DNA of 64,000 bases, taken from Bog-756 sp963839925 (GTDB lineage Bacteria; Actinomycetota; Acidimicrobiia; Acidimicrobiales; RAAP-2). Shown here piece after piece: positions 1-8,369 of this stretch. The stretch covers positions 868,001-932,000 of the forward strand of contig CAWIWV010000001.1 in assembly GCA_963839925.1 (NCBI GenBank), read 5' to 3'. Position numbers and translations under genes: made by a program. Within the stretch, counting starts at the first letter, position 1, and every line of letters begins with the position of its first letter. Below the pieces are notes generated by a model, which did not search any database, was not told the origin of the DNA, and saw only the letters and a program-made list of their open reading frames with translations.

Positions 1-635
1 GCGAAGCCCTCCGCCAACGCAGGCTCGAATGCCTTGACCGCGTTGGGTGAGAAGAAGATGGGGAACCAACCGTCGGCGATCTCGGCGGCGAGTGCCACGT
101 TCTTCGGCCCCTCCGCTCCCAAAATGATCGGGATCTCCTTGCGCAGGGGATGCACGATCGGCTTGAGCGGCTTGCCCAGTCCCAGTCCGCCCGGGTAGGG
201 GAGCGGATAGTGCGGACCGTCGCTGGTGACCGGCTCCTCCCGCGCGATCACCTGGCGCACGATGTCGAGGTACTCACGGGTGCGGGCGAGCGGCTTCTCG
301 AACGACTGCCCGTACCAGCCCTCCACCACTTGGGGTCCGGACACTCCCAACCCGAGGACGAACCTGCCACCCGACAGGTGGTCCATGGTGATCGCCGCCA
401 TCCCCATCGCCGTCGGGGTGCGAGCGGACAGCTGGCACAGCGCCGTTCCGAGTCGGACCCGCTTGGTCTGTGAGCCCCACCAGCTGAGCGGGGTGAGCGC
501 GTCGGAACCCCAGGCCTCGGCCGTCCAGATCGAATCGAACCCCAATCGTTCCGCTTCAGCCACCAGTTCCGGAGCGTTGGGTGGAGGGCTCGCTCCCCAG
601 TAGCCGAGCTGCAGTCCGAGCTTCATGTCCTTCAT
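1..635 (-). CDS. LLM-class F420-dependent oxidoreductase, 3' end outside window
   Basis: The gene reads leftward off the window edge, so only about 211 N-terminal residues are visible. It starts MKDMKLGLQLGYWG and continues with VAEAERLGFDSIWTAEAWGSD, the beta/alpha-barrel opening of luciferase-like F420-dependent enzymes. The segment LGLGVSGPQVVEGWYG and a central RTREYLDIVRQV helix also fit this family. An AGGAGG lies 7 bases before the ATG at 635; the internal ATG at 626 has no such spacing. It follows a second LLM gene on the same strand after a 62-base gap, probably in the operon headed by the P450. The substrate is unknown; a role in steroid or lipid oxidation is inferred from context. 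Confidence 0.85.
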   Translation of the reverse strand, partial: MKDMKLGLQLGYWGASPPPNAPELVAEAERLGFDSIWTAEAWGSDALTPLSWWGSQTKRVRLGTALCQLSARTPTAMGMAAITMDHLSGGRFVLGLGVSGPQVVEGWYGQSFEKPLARTREYLDIVRQVIAREEPVTSDGPHYPLPYPGGLGLGKPLKPIVHPLRKEIPIILGAEGPKNVALAAEIADGWFPIFFSPNAVKAFEPALAEGF

Positions 636-697
636 CCTTCTTCCTCCTGGTGGTTGTCGGCCCGTCCCCGATGCTCGGGGCCGACTCGTGGACGGGC

Positions 698-1591
698 TCA
701 GGCCATCGGAGCAACGATGTGCTCGGCGAACTCCTCGCAGATCGCCAACCGCGCCGCACGGACCGACTCGTGGGTGTCACCCGGCTGCATCTCCACACCC
801 ATCCAAGGCGCACAGAACAGATCGGTGACCCCGGCGTCCTCGAGCCGGCGATACAGATCGAGATCGGGAAACGCCTGGATGGCCATGTAGATCGAGTACT
901 CGTCGTTCTGCCGCCCGGCCTGCTTGAGCGCGTCCTTGATGGTCGCCAACTCCTCGAACGCCTTTTCCGGCAAGGCGGCACTGGTGTTCATCCAGCCGTC
1001 GCAGAGGGTGGTGGCCCGCCGAAGTGCAGCAGGGGATTCGCCACCTCCGATGAAGGGAATCGGCAGCTTCGGCGAGGGGTTCATCTGGCAGGGCGGCACG
1101 TCGTAGTGCGAACCGTGGTACTCCACCCACCCTCCGGACCAGAGGGCCCGCAGCGCGGGGATCATGTCGTCCAACCGTTTTCCGCGGTTGTGGAAGTCCT
1201 GGCCGGTCTGGATGAACTCCTCCTTGCACCATCCGACCCCGACGCCCAATCTCACCCGGTCGTGCGAGAGCACCGCAGCGGTGCCGACCGTCTTGGCGAC
1301 GGTGATCAGGTCCCGCACCGGTGCGACGTAGATCCCGGTCGTAAAGGTCATGGTGGTGGTCACCGACGACAACGCCGAGATGAGGCACATCGTGTCGGGC
1401 CACTCGGTCTCCTTCTCCCAGAAGGGAGAGCCATCCGGCGCCTCCGAGTAGGTGTAGCGCGACTCGAGGGTCTTCGGATTGAACAGGTGGTCCGAAAAGA
1501 ACACACCCGAGTAGCCCATGGCGTCGCAAGCCTTCACCAGCGGGACGATCTCTTCGGTCGGCAGGAAGGTGACAGCCAGATGGAAGCGCAT
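698..1591 (-). CDS. LLM-class F420-dependent oxidoreductase (TIGR03619-like)
   Basis: This complete 297-residue protein begins MRFHLAVTFLPTEEIVPLVKACDAMGYSGVFFSDHL, the usual start of short F420-dependent luciferase-like oxidoreductases. RVRLGVGVGWCKEEF and PIPFIGGGESPAALRRA match the conserved barrel loops around F420. The enzyme would use reduced or oxidised F420 for hydride transfer in the cytoplasm; the substrate cannot be read from sequence. It begins 9 bases after the P450 stop, so the two are probably co-transcribed. A cofC gene for F420 biosynthesis lies at 47.4 kb in the same window. No strong Shine-Dalgarno precedes the ATG, consistent with translational coupling to the upstream gene. 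Confidence 0.88.
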   Translation of the reverse strand: MRFHLAVTFLPTEEIVPLVKACDAMGYSGVFFSDHLFNPKTLESRYTYSEAPDGSPFWEKETEWPDTMCLISALSSVTTTMTFTTGIYVAPVRDLITVAKTVGTAAVLSHDRVRLGVGVGWCKEEFIQTGQDFHNRGKRLDDMIPALRALWSGGWVEYHGSHYDVPPCQMNPSPKLPIPFIGGGESPAALRRATTLCDGWMNTSAALPEKAFEELATIKDALKQAGRQNDEYSIYMAIQAFPDLDLYRRLEDAGVTDLFCAPWMGVEMQPGDTHESVRAARLAICEEFAEHIVAPMA

Positions 1592-1600
1592 CGGGCGTGT

Positions 1601-2831
1601 TCAGCCACCGACCGGGGCGGATGGGCTGAAGGCGACAGGGATGTGCTTGACCCCGTTGATGAAGTTCGAGCGCAGCCGCTCCACCTCCCCGTCGAGGTGG
1701 ATGTCGGGCATCCGGTCCAGCAGGCGGTCATACATCACCTTGATCTCCATGCGGGCGAGATTCGCCCCGAGGCAGAAGTGAGGACCGCCGGCCCCGAAGG
1801 CCATGTGGTTGTTGGGGCTGCGCCCGATGTCGAACTGGTTCGGGCTGTCGAACACCGTCTCGTCCCGATTGGCGGAGATGTGCCAGAACACCACCTTGTC
1901 CCCCTCGGAGATCTTCTGGTCCCCCATGGTGATGTCGGCAACCGCCTGCCGGCGGAAGTGCATGACCGGCGAGACGTATCGGAGCATCTCTTCGATCGCA
2001 GACGGAAGCAGCGACCGGTCGGCCTTCAGCCGCTCCCACTGATCAGGATGGTCGAAGAACGCGACCATCCCACCCGAGATCAGATTCCGTGTGGTCTCAT
2101 TGCCGGCGACCGCCAGCAGCATGAAGAAGAGATCGAGCTCGACCCCGGTCAGCTGGTCGCCGTCGATCTCCGCTTGGGTCAGCACACTGAGCAGGTCCTG
2201 ATGGGGGTCGAGTCGCTTCTTCGCGCAAAGCTCGTCGGCGTAGGCGAACAGCTCCATCGACGGCCTGGCCGGGCGTGTCGGGGCTCAGCTGATACTCGGG
2301 GTCGTTCGAGCCGATCATCTTGTTCGACCAGTCGAACACCAAATGGCGGTCCTCCTGCGGAACGCCCATCAGGTCGGCGATGACCTGGAGCGGCAACTCG
2401 GCGGAGATCTGCTCCACGAAGTCGGCCGTGCCGGCCTCGCAGACCGAATCGATGATCGAATCGGTCGCGGCGACCACCTTCTCCTCGAGATCCCTGATCA
2501 TCCGAGGAGTGAACCCCTTGTTCACCAGACGCCGATAGCGGGTGTGCATCGGCGGGTCCATGTTCAACATCATCATCCGCTGCTGGGCTATCGCTTCCTC
2601 GTCCATGTCCACAAACAGGGCCGTCGCCCGGTAGGAGGAGAAATGCTCGTAGTCACGGTTGACACCGACACAGTCGTCGTACCGGGTCACCGCCCAGAAC
2701 CCTTCGTTGAACCCATCGGGGTCGGGATGCCAGTAGACCGGCGACTGGTGCCGGAGGTACGCGAACCACTCGTGGGGGACACCCTCCACGAAGTTGGAGG
2801 GATCGCACAGGTCGATGTCCGTCACGTCCAT
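1601..2831 (-). pseudogene. cyp125: CYP125-like cytochrome P450 split by a one-base frameshift
   Basis: Two overlapping reading frames together make one P450. The N-terminal part (from 2831) has GFWAVTRYDD, FSSY, MLNMDPPMHTRYRRLVNKGFTPR and WSNKMIGSNDPEYQ, close to CYP125. The C-terminal part has the I-helix AGNETTRN, the K-helix ExxR in EEMLRYVSPV and the heme loop FGAGGPHFCLG with the cysteine ligand. Reading shifts near 2258-2264. Dropping one base around 2261 would restore Gln-Ala-Ser-Met-Glu-Leu-Phe, so a single inserted base is the simplest explanation. CYP125 oxidises C26/C27 of cholesterol or cholestenone. The gene is divergent from chsE2 across a KstR-like site. It may be a true pseudogene, a sequencing error, or less likely a recoded gene. 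Confidence 0.85.
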
Positions 2832-2907
2832 GGTTTCTCCCCCGTCTTCGGTGTCCGGTGCCGACGGGAGACAGCGCGCCGCGCCGGTTCGGTGACGCTC
2901 TCGTTTC

Positions 2908-2921
2908 TAGAACACGTATCA
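2908..2921. promoter_or_regulatory. KstR-like operator between cyp125 and chsE2
   Basis: TAGAACACGTATCA matches 7 of the 8 fixed positions of the KstR consensus TnnAACnnGTTnnA. It lies in the 244-base divergent gap between the P450 and the igr-type operon. KstR is the TetR-family repressor of cholesterol catabolism in mycobacteria and rhodococci. The site is seen in the sequence; binding is inferred. Confidence 0.6.
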
Positions 2922-3075
2922 GTTATCATAGGCCAGCAGCGTTCGCCCCACGACACCGCGGGTCGGCGCGAGCTGCGACGACGTCCGCGAACGTGGCCAG
3001 TCCACCGACGCGGCGCCGTCCACCAATCTGGTGCGGTACAGGACGTAAGTCCTTGATGGGGAGGGATGAGACGCC

Positions 3076-4236
3076 ATGTACCTCGAAGAGACTCCCGAGC
3101 AGTTGGCACTACGCGTGGAGTTGCGTGCCTACTTTGCCGAGCTGCTGACCGAAGACGTCCGTGCCGCCATCGACGGTGAGGACGAGGGTGGCGAGGTCTT
3201 CCATTCCCTGGTCAAGAGGATGGGCAAGGACGGCTGGCTCGGGATCGGTTGGCCAAAGGAGTTCGGCGGCCAGGGGCGGCCGACCTCGGACCAGTTCATC
3301 TTCTTCACCGAGGTCCAGCGGGCCAGAGCTCCGTTTCCATTCGTCACCTTGAACACGGTGGGCCCGATGATCATGCGGTTCGGGACCGACGAGCAGAAGA
3401 GCTTCTTTCTTTCCGGGATCCTCGCCGGTGAGATCCACTTTGCGATCGGTTACACCGAGCCCGGATCGGGCACCGACCTGGCGTCGCTGCGCACCCGAGC
3501 CGTTCGGGACGGGGACGAATGGGTCATCAACGGGAACAAGATCTTCACCAGCGGCGCGAACAACGCCGACTACATCTGGCTGGCGACCCGAACGGATCCC
3601 GATGTGCCAAAGCACAAGGGGATTTCGATCTTTCTGGTGCCTACTTCCAGCCCGGGGTTTTCGTGCACACCGCTGGTCACGGTCGGGGGCGTGGCGACCA
3701 CCGCCTCCTACTACGACAACGTGCGGGTCCCGCATTCCGCGCTGGTCGGGGAGTTGAACGAGGGGTGGCGGCTCATCACCGGTCAGCTCAACCACGAGCG
3801 GGTGGGGCTTGCCGCGGTGAGTGCCCTCTCCCAGCGCCTATGGGTCGAGGCGGCACAGTGGGTCATCGACAACCAGGTCGACCAGGTCGACTGGATCCGC
3901 GCCGACCTCGCTCGGACCTACGCGCTGCTCGAGGCCCAGAAGCTGCTCAACTGGAGGATGACCGCCAAAGTCGGGGACAACACCCTCGGCCCCGCGGACT
4001 CCTCGGCGGTCAAGGTGTTCGGCACTGAATCGGCGGTCGAGATCTACGAGCGCCTCCTCGGAATGGTCGGCGCCGGTGGTTACCTCAGCCCGGGGTCGCC
4101 CGGAGCGGTCCTCCACGGCGAGTTGGAGCGCGCCGGTCGGCAGGCCCAGATCAACACCTTCGGCGGCGGAGTGAACGAGGTGCAGCGGGAGATCCTGGCG
4201 ACGGCCGGCCTGGGCATGAAGCGGTCCTCCCGGTGA
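3076..4236 (+). CDS. chsE2: acyl-CoA dehydrogenase, FadE29/ChsE2-like subunit
   Basis: The 386-residue protein is close in length and sequence to mycobacterial FadE29. It shares the MGKDGWLGIGWPKEFGGQG start region, FAIGYTEPGSGTDLASLRT, KHKGISIFLVP, LNHERVGLAAV and the C-terminal FGGGVNEVQREILA. In the igr pathway ChsE2 pairs with ChsE1 in an alpha2beta2 FAD enzyme that dehydrogenates the 3-carbon steroid side chain (3-oxo-4-pregnene-20-carboxyl-CoA). It is the first gene of a tight operon and its stop overlaps the next start as GTGA. A KstR-like site lies upstream. The assignment rests on sequence resemblance plus operon content. Confidence 0.88.
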   Translation: MYLEETPEQLALRVELRAYFAELLTEDVRAAIDGEDEGGEVFHSLVKRMGKDGWLGIGWPKEFGGQGRPTSDQFIFFTEVQRARAPFPFVTLNTVGPMIMRFGTDEQKSFFLSGILAGEIHFAIGYTEPGSGTDLASLRTRAVRDGDEWVINGNKIFTSGANNADYIWLATRTDPDVPKHKGISIFLVPTSSPGFSCTPLVTVGGVATTASYYDNVRVPHSALVGELNEGWRLITGQLNHERVGLAAVSALSQRLWVEAAQWVIDNQVDQVDWIRADLARTYALLEAQKLLNWRMTAKVGDNTLGPADSSAVKVFGTESAVEIYERLLGMVGAGGYLSPGSPGAVLHGELERAGRQAQINTFGGGVNEVQREILATAGLGMKRSSR

Positions 4237-5231
4237 GCTCGCAGCCCAGTTTGGACGAACGGCTCCAGTCGTTCGTCGGGAAGTCCGCCGGTGCACCGTC
4301 AAGGGGCCAGGACCCGGTCAATCTCCCCATGATCCGCCACTGGGTGGAAGCCATGGGCGATCACAATCCGGTCTACGTCGACGAGGCGGCTGCACGTGAG
4401 GCCGGATTTCCGGGGATCATCGCTCCTCCGACCATGCTTCAGGCGTGGATCATGCGTGGGCTGCGCGCCTCGCAGGAGTCGGATCGGGCTCGTGCCAACG
4501 GTCAGGTCTCATCGAGCTCACCCGCCGATGAACTGATGGCGATGCTCGACGATGCAGGGTTCACCTCGGTGGTGGCGACCAACTGTGATCAGCACTACGT
4601 ACGTCCGCTGGTGCCGGGTGACCATCTCGAGGTGACCTCGACCATCGCTGCGGTGTCCGGCGAGAAGGCGACCGGCCTCGGCGTCGGGCACTTCGTGACC
4701 AACCAGTTGGAGTTCACCGATCAGAACGGCGAGCTGGTCGCGACCATGCAGTTCCGGATCCTCAAGTTCAAGCCTCGTCCGAAAGATGCCGGCGGCACCG
4801 CGCCGGCTGCCGGCGAACGGCCGAAACGGCCCCGCCCGGCACTGACCCAGGACAACCGGTTCTTCTTCGACGGAGCGAAGCAACACAAGCTGCTCATCCA
4901 GCAATGCACTCAATGTGGGACGCTCAGACATCCGACCCGCCCCGCGTGCGCCGCGTGTCGATCCTTCGAGTGGGACGCCAAGGAGGCGACGGGTCGGGGC
5001 ACGATCTACAGCTTCGTCGTGAACCACTATCCGCAGGTGCCGGCGTTCGACTACCCGCTGGTGGTTGCACTGGTCGAGTTGGAAGAGGGGACCAGGCTGG
5101 TGGCCAATGTGGATATCGCCCCGGAAGCGATGAGCATCGGACTGCCGGTCGTGGCGGACTTCGTGGAATTCGACGACGACTTGACCCTGCCGGTGTTCCG
5201 GCGGGCCGATCAAGAGACGGGGACGAACTGA
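4233..5231 (+). CDS. chsH2: MaoC-DUF35 fusion, steroid enoyl-CoA hydratase subunit ChsH2-like
   Basis: The 332-residue protein starts at a GTG that overlaps the chsE2 stop. Residues about 1-175 form a MaoC-like hotdog domain (RHWVEAMGDHNPVYVDEAAAREAG, PPTMLQAW). From about 205 there is a DUF35 rubredoxin-like zinc ribbon plus OB fold, with paired cysteines from Cys225 (CTQCGTLRHPTRPACAAC). This matches mycobacterial ChsH2. Its MaoC half combines with ChsH1 to hydrate the unsaturated 3-carbon steroid side chain, and its DUF35 half recruits the Ltp2 aldolase. Both partners are downstream. The two dehydrogenase subunits flank this gene here, whereas in Mycobacterium tuberculosis they are adjacent. 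Confidence 0.88.
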   Translation: MSSQPSLDERLQSFVGKSAGAPSRGQDPVNLPMIRHWVEAMGDHNPVYVDEAAAREAGFPGIIAPPTMLQAWIMRGLRASQESDRARANGQVSSSSPADELMAMLDDAGFTSVVATNCDQHYVRPLVPGDHLEVTSTIAAVSGEKATGLGVGHFVTNQLEFTDQNGELVATMQFRILKFKPRPKDAGGTAPAAGERPKRPRPALTQDNRFFFDGAKQHKLLIQQCTQCGTLRHPTRPACAACRSFEWDAKEATGRGTIYSFVVNHYPQVPAFDYPLVVALVELEEGTRLVANVDIAPEAMSIGLPVVADFVEFDDDLTLPVFRRADQETGTN

Positions 5232-6394
5232 TGGACTTCACCTTCGACGAGCAGGAGCTGGCGATCCAGCAGAGCGCGGAGGCGCTGTTCTCCGGGCTCG
5301 GCACGACCGAACGGATCGAACAGATCGAAGCGAGCGAGGATCGATTCGATCGCCAGCTGTGGTCGGAGATCGCAAAGGCCGGCCTGCTGGGCCTGACGGT
5401 GCCCGAATCCGACGGGGGAGATGGCCTCGGCATGGTCGCCCTCGCGTTGGTGCTCGAAGCGCAAGGTCGGACGGTCGCCCCGGCTCCCGTGCTTGCGACT
5501 GTCGCGCTCGGGTCGATGCCGATCGCCGAGTTCGGATCGGACGAACTTCGAGCATCGGTGCTGCCCGGGGTCATCGCCGGCGAGATCGTGCTCACCGCGG
5601 CGGTCACCGACGTAGCAGCGGATATCGCGCTCGGTGGAGCTGGTCGTCCCACGGTGTCGGCCGAAGCGGTGACCGGCGGCGGGGTGCGTTTGTCGGGTAG
5701 CGCATTCGCCGTTCCCTACGCACACGAAGCCGATCGAGTGCTTGTGCCGGCGACCCTCGGCGACGGCGTGGTGGTCGCTGCGGTCGACCCGGCAGCCCCA
5801 GGTCTCACCATGGAGCGAGCCTGGACGACCAACCGCGAGATCCACCCCCACCTTCACCTCGAGGATGTCGAAGTCGCCCAAGCCGATCTCCTCGCCGGGG
5901 GAGACCCGACGAAGGGGCACGGGGTGGTGAAGTGGATCCTCGACCGGGCCTGGACGGGCCTCTGTGCCCTGCAGGTCGGGGTCACCGAGGCCGCGGTCGC
6001 CCAGACTGCCTCCTATCTCAACACGCGTGAGCAGTTCGGTCGCCCGCTTTCGACCTTCCAGGGCACCCTGTTGCGAGCGGCAGACGCGGCGATCGACACC
6101 GAGTCGATCCGAGTGACGATGTTGCAGGCCGCCTGGCGGATCGACCACGGCCTCGATGCCGACCTGGCGATCGCGGTGGCCTCGTGGTTCGCCGCGGAGG
6201 CCGGAAGGAAAGTCGTCTTTGCCACCCAGCATTTGCATGGCGGGATCGGCGCCGACATCTCCTACCCGATCCACCGATACTTCTTGTGGGGGAAGCAGAT
6301 CGAGCTCCAGCTCGGCTCCCCGAGCAGTCACTTGTCGCGGCTCGGAACTCAGCTCATCGACCAGCTGCGGAGTGGTCAGCCGGTGGCGGTATGA
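5231..6394 (+). CDS. chsE1: acyl-CoA dehydrogenase, FadE28/ChsE1-like subunit
   Basis: The 387-residue protein begins at the ATG at 5231, overlapping the previous stop as TGATG. The N-terminus MDFTFDEQELAIQQSAEALF, the REQFGRPLSTFQGTLLRAAD helix and the end LHGGIGADISYPIHRYFLWGK resemble FadE28. It would be the partner of the FadE29-like protein in a heterotetrameric flavoprotein dehydrogenating the C-22 propionyl side chain of steroid-CoA. It is longer than mycobacterial FadE28 (about 339 residues), mostly in the middle domain. It is translationally coupled to chsH1 by a 4-base ATGA overlap. Confidence 0.85.
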   Translation: MDFTFDEQELAIQQSAEALFSGLGTTERIEQIEASEDRFDRQLWSEIAKAGLLGLTVPESDGGDGLGMVALALVLEAQGRTVAPAPVLATVALGSMPIAEFGSDELRASVLPGVIAGEIVLTAAVTDVAADIALGGAGRPTVSAEAVTGGGVRLSGSAFAVPYAHEADRVLVPATLGDGVVVAAVDPAAPGLTMERAWTTNREIHPHLHLEDVEVAQADLLAGGDPTKGHGVVKWILDRAWTGLCALQVGVTEAAVAQTASYLNTREQFGRPLSTFQGTLLRAADAAIDTESIRVTMLQAAWRIDHGLDADLAIAVASWFAAEAGRKVVFATQHLHGGIGADISYPIHRYFLWGKQIELQLGSPSSHLSRLGTQLIDQLRSGQPVAV

Positions 6395-6885
6395 CGACGA
6401 ACACCGAGTCGGAAGGGGAGGTCGCCGGAGCGGCCTACGCCCCGACGATTCACTTCGAAGACGTTTCGGTGGGGGACCTGGTCCCGGAGCTGGTACTCCC
6501 GCTGACCCGCACCCTCATCGTGTCCACAGCGATCGCCTCACGTGACTATCAAGACGTCCACCACGATTCAGTGCTCGCGGTCGAGCGAGGCTCGAAGGAC
6601 ATCTTCATGAACATCCTCTCGACCAACGGCATCGTCGGCCGCTACGTCACCGACTGGGCGGGACCCGGCGCGGTGATCACCGACGTCAACATCCGCTTGG
6701 GCGCCCCCAACTATCCCGACGACACCATGACCCTGACCGGATCGGTGACCGCGAAGGCCGACGATCCAGAGGTGGACGGGAAGGGTGCAGTCGAAGTCGC
6801 GGTGCGCGGCTCCAACAGCCTCGGCGACCACGTGACCGGCACGGTCCGGCTGCTGCTCCCGTCAGCAAGCGGGTCTCCCCGATGA
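6391..6885 (+). CDS. chsH1: MaoC-like enoyl-CoA hydratase subunit ChsH1-like
   Basis: The 164-residue hotdog protein starts at the ATG inside the ATGA overlap with chsE1; longer upstream reading would run into that gene. TIASRDYQDVHHDSVLAVERGSKDIFMNILSTNGIVGRYVTDW carries the hydratase-2 pattern with Asp and His. In the igr pathway ChsH1 supplies the catalytic residues and ChsH2 completes the active site, hydrating the steroid enoyl-CoA before aldol cleavage. It is somewhat longer than the mycobacterial version (about 129 residues). It overlaps ltp2 by 4 bases. Confidence 0.85.
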   Translation: MTTNTESEGEVAGAAYAPTIHFEDVSVGDLVPELVLPLTRTLIVSTAIASRDYQDVHHDSVLAVERGSKDIFMNILSTNGIVGRYVTDWAGPGAVITDVNIRLGAPNYPDDTMTLTGSVTAKADDPEVDGKGAVEVAVRGSNSLGDHVTGTVRLLLPSASGSPR

Positions 6886-8069
6886 GCGGCGACCGTCACT
6901 CGTTCGTCGGCAACACCGCGATCGTCGGCATCGGAGCCACCGAGTTCTCGAAGGAGTCGGGTCGGAGTGAGCTCCGACTGGCCGCCGAGGCGGTCGATGA
7001 TGCGCTGCGCGACGCCGGCATCGAAGCCGCGGAGGTCGACGGGCTGGTCACCTTCAGCGCCGACACCAACCCGGAGATCGAGGTGGCGAGAAGCCTCGGT
7101 ATCGGGGAGCTTTCCTTCTTCAGCAGGGTCCACTACGGAGGCGGCGCGGGGTGCGGCACCATCCAGCAGGCGGCGATGGCCGTGCAGGCGGGGGTCGCAG
7201 ACGTGGTGGTCTGTTATCGCGCATTCAACGAACGGTCGGGGAACCGGTTCGGAGCGGGCGTGCAGGACCGCCCCCCGGTCCCCAACGCGGAGACTGCGAA
7301 CTTCGCCTGGTACGCGCCGTTCGGTCTGCTGACTCCGGCCCAGTGGGTGGCGATGGCCGCCCAGCGCTACCTGCACGTGACCGGCGCCACCTCGGAGGAC
7401 CTCGGGAGGGTGGCGGTCGCCGACCGCAAGCACGCGGCGACCAATCCGAAGGCCTGGTTCTACGAAAAGCCGATCACTCTCGAGGAGCACCAGGCGTCAC
7501 GGTGGATCGTCGAGCCGCTCCACCTGCTCGACTGCTGTCAGGAGACCGACGGCGGGCAGGCCCTGGTGGTCACCTCTCTCGAGCGGGCACGGAGCTTGCC
7601 GAGCACTCCGGTGGTGATCGAGGCCGCGGCCCAAGGCTCCGGACCCGGTCAGGAGATGATGACCTCGTACTACTACGACGATCTGTGCGGGCTGGGTGAG
7701 ATGGCTGTGGTCGCTCGCCAGCTCTGGCAGACCTCGGGCCTCACTCCGGCCGACATCCAAACGGCCGTCCTCTACGACCACTTCACTCCGTATGTGCTCT
7801 ACCAGCTCGAAGAGCTGGGTTTCTGCGCCAAGGGTGAAGCGAAGGAGTTCGTGCGCGACGGCAATATCGAGCTCGGTGGCGGGCTTCCGGTCAACACCCA
7901 TGGTGGACAACTGGGTGAGGCATACCTGCACGGCATGAACGGCATCGCCGAAGGTGTGCGCCAGGTTCGTGGGAGCTCGGTCAACCAGGTGGCCGATGTC
8001 GAGCACGTGCTGGTGACCGCAGGAACCGGGGTGCCCACCAGCGGGCTCATCCTCGGCGTCGATCGCTGA
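6882..8069 (+). CDS. ltp2: thiolase-like steroid side-chain aldolase Ltp2
   Basis: This 395-residue thiolase-superfamily (SCP-x/lipid transfer type) protein ends the igr-type operon. It begins after a short leader with TAIVGIGATEFSKESGRSELRLAAEAVDDALRDAG. It has a YYYDDLCGL tyrosine cluster near residue 263, VLYDHFTPYVLYQLEELG near 298 and NTHGGQLGEAYLHGMNG near 339. Ltp2 catalyses the retro-aldol step that releases the 17-keto steroid and propionyl-CoA, and needs the DUF35 domain of ChsH2. Co-location with both ChsH subunits supports this over an ordinary thiolase. Its start overlaps the chsH1 stop as ATGA. Confidence 0.88.
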   Translation: MSGDRHSFVGNTAIVGIGATEFSKESGRSELRLAAEAVDDALRDAGIEAAEVDGLVTFSADTNPEIEVARSLGIGELSFFSRVHYGGGAGCGTIQQAAMAVQAGVADVVVCYRAFNERSGNRFGAGVQDRPPVPNAETANFAWYAPFGLLTPAQWVAMAAQRYLHVTGATSEDLGRVAVADRKHAATNPKAWFYEKPITLEEHQASRWIVEPLHLLDCCQETDGGQALVVTSLERARSLPSTPVVIEAAAQGSGPGQEMMTSYYYDDLCGLGEMAVVARQLWQTSGLTPADIQTAVLYDHFTPYVLYQLEELGFCAKGEAKEFVRDGNIELGGGLPVNTHGGQLGEAYLHGMNGIAEGVRQVRGSSVNQVADVEHVLVTAGTGVPTSGLILGVDR

Positions 8070-8086
8070 TCGTCGCGATGATCGGG

Positions 8087-8110
8087 CTCGGACCGAGAGA
8101 TCAGTCCGAG
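8087..8110. terminator. bidirectional hairpin between ltp2 and anti-sigma gene
   Basis: CTCGGAC at 8087-8093 and GTCCGAG at 8104-8110 form a perfect 7-bp stem with a 10-base loop. It sits between two convergent genes and covers the anti-sigma stop codon. There is no U tract, so termination is inferred from position. Confidence 0.5.
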
Positions 8111-8367
8111 TTGTCCTCCGACCGCCAGTTCCGGTAGAGCTCGGTGAACTCGCGACGCACCTCGGGGGTGAGATCATCCTGGTGGAGCGTCCCAGTTGCC
8201 TGGATGGTCGCCCGCATCTGCGCGAGGTAGTTCGTGCAGTTCGGGCACTTCCGAAGATGAGCCTCGAACCTGCGGCGGTCTGACCGGGAGAGGTATCCCT
8301 CGAGGTAGTCGGTGACCAGCTCCACTACTTGTTGGCAGGCGAGATCCCCTCTGCGACGGAGCAACAT
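8101..8367 (-). CDS. zinc-finger anti-sigma factor (RsrA-like)
   Basis: This 88-residue protein starts at the ATG 2 bases after the sigma-factor stop. It carries the zinc-binding anti-sigma signature His37-x3-Cys41-x2-Cys44 (HLRKCPNC), with an additional Cys11. Such proteins hold a cognate ECF sigma factor inactive and release it after a redox or other signal. There is no membrane segment, so it acts in the cytoplasm. The tail (LTPEVRREFTELYRNW) resembles helices that wrap the sigma factor. The gene order sigma then anti-sigma is typical. Confidence 0.85.
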   Translation of the reverse strand: MLLRRRGDLACQQVVELVTDYLEGYLSRSDRRRFEAHLRKCPNCTNYLAQMRATIQATGTLHQDDLTPEVRREFTELYRNWRSEDNSD

Positions 8368-8369
8368 GG

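Noticed and set aside
581..2383. Long plus-strand open frame of 600 codons opposite the P450 and LLM genes
   Set aside because: It is the antisense shadow of conserved genes in high-GC DNA; its translation is Arg/Gly/His-rich and has no domain.
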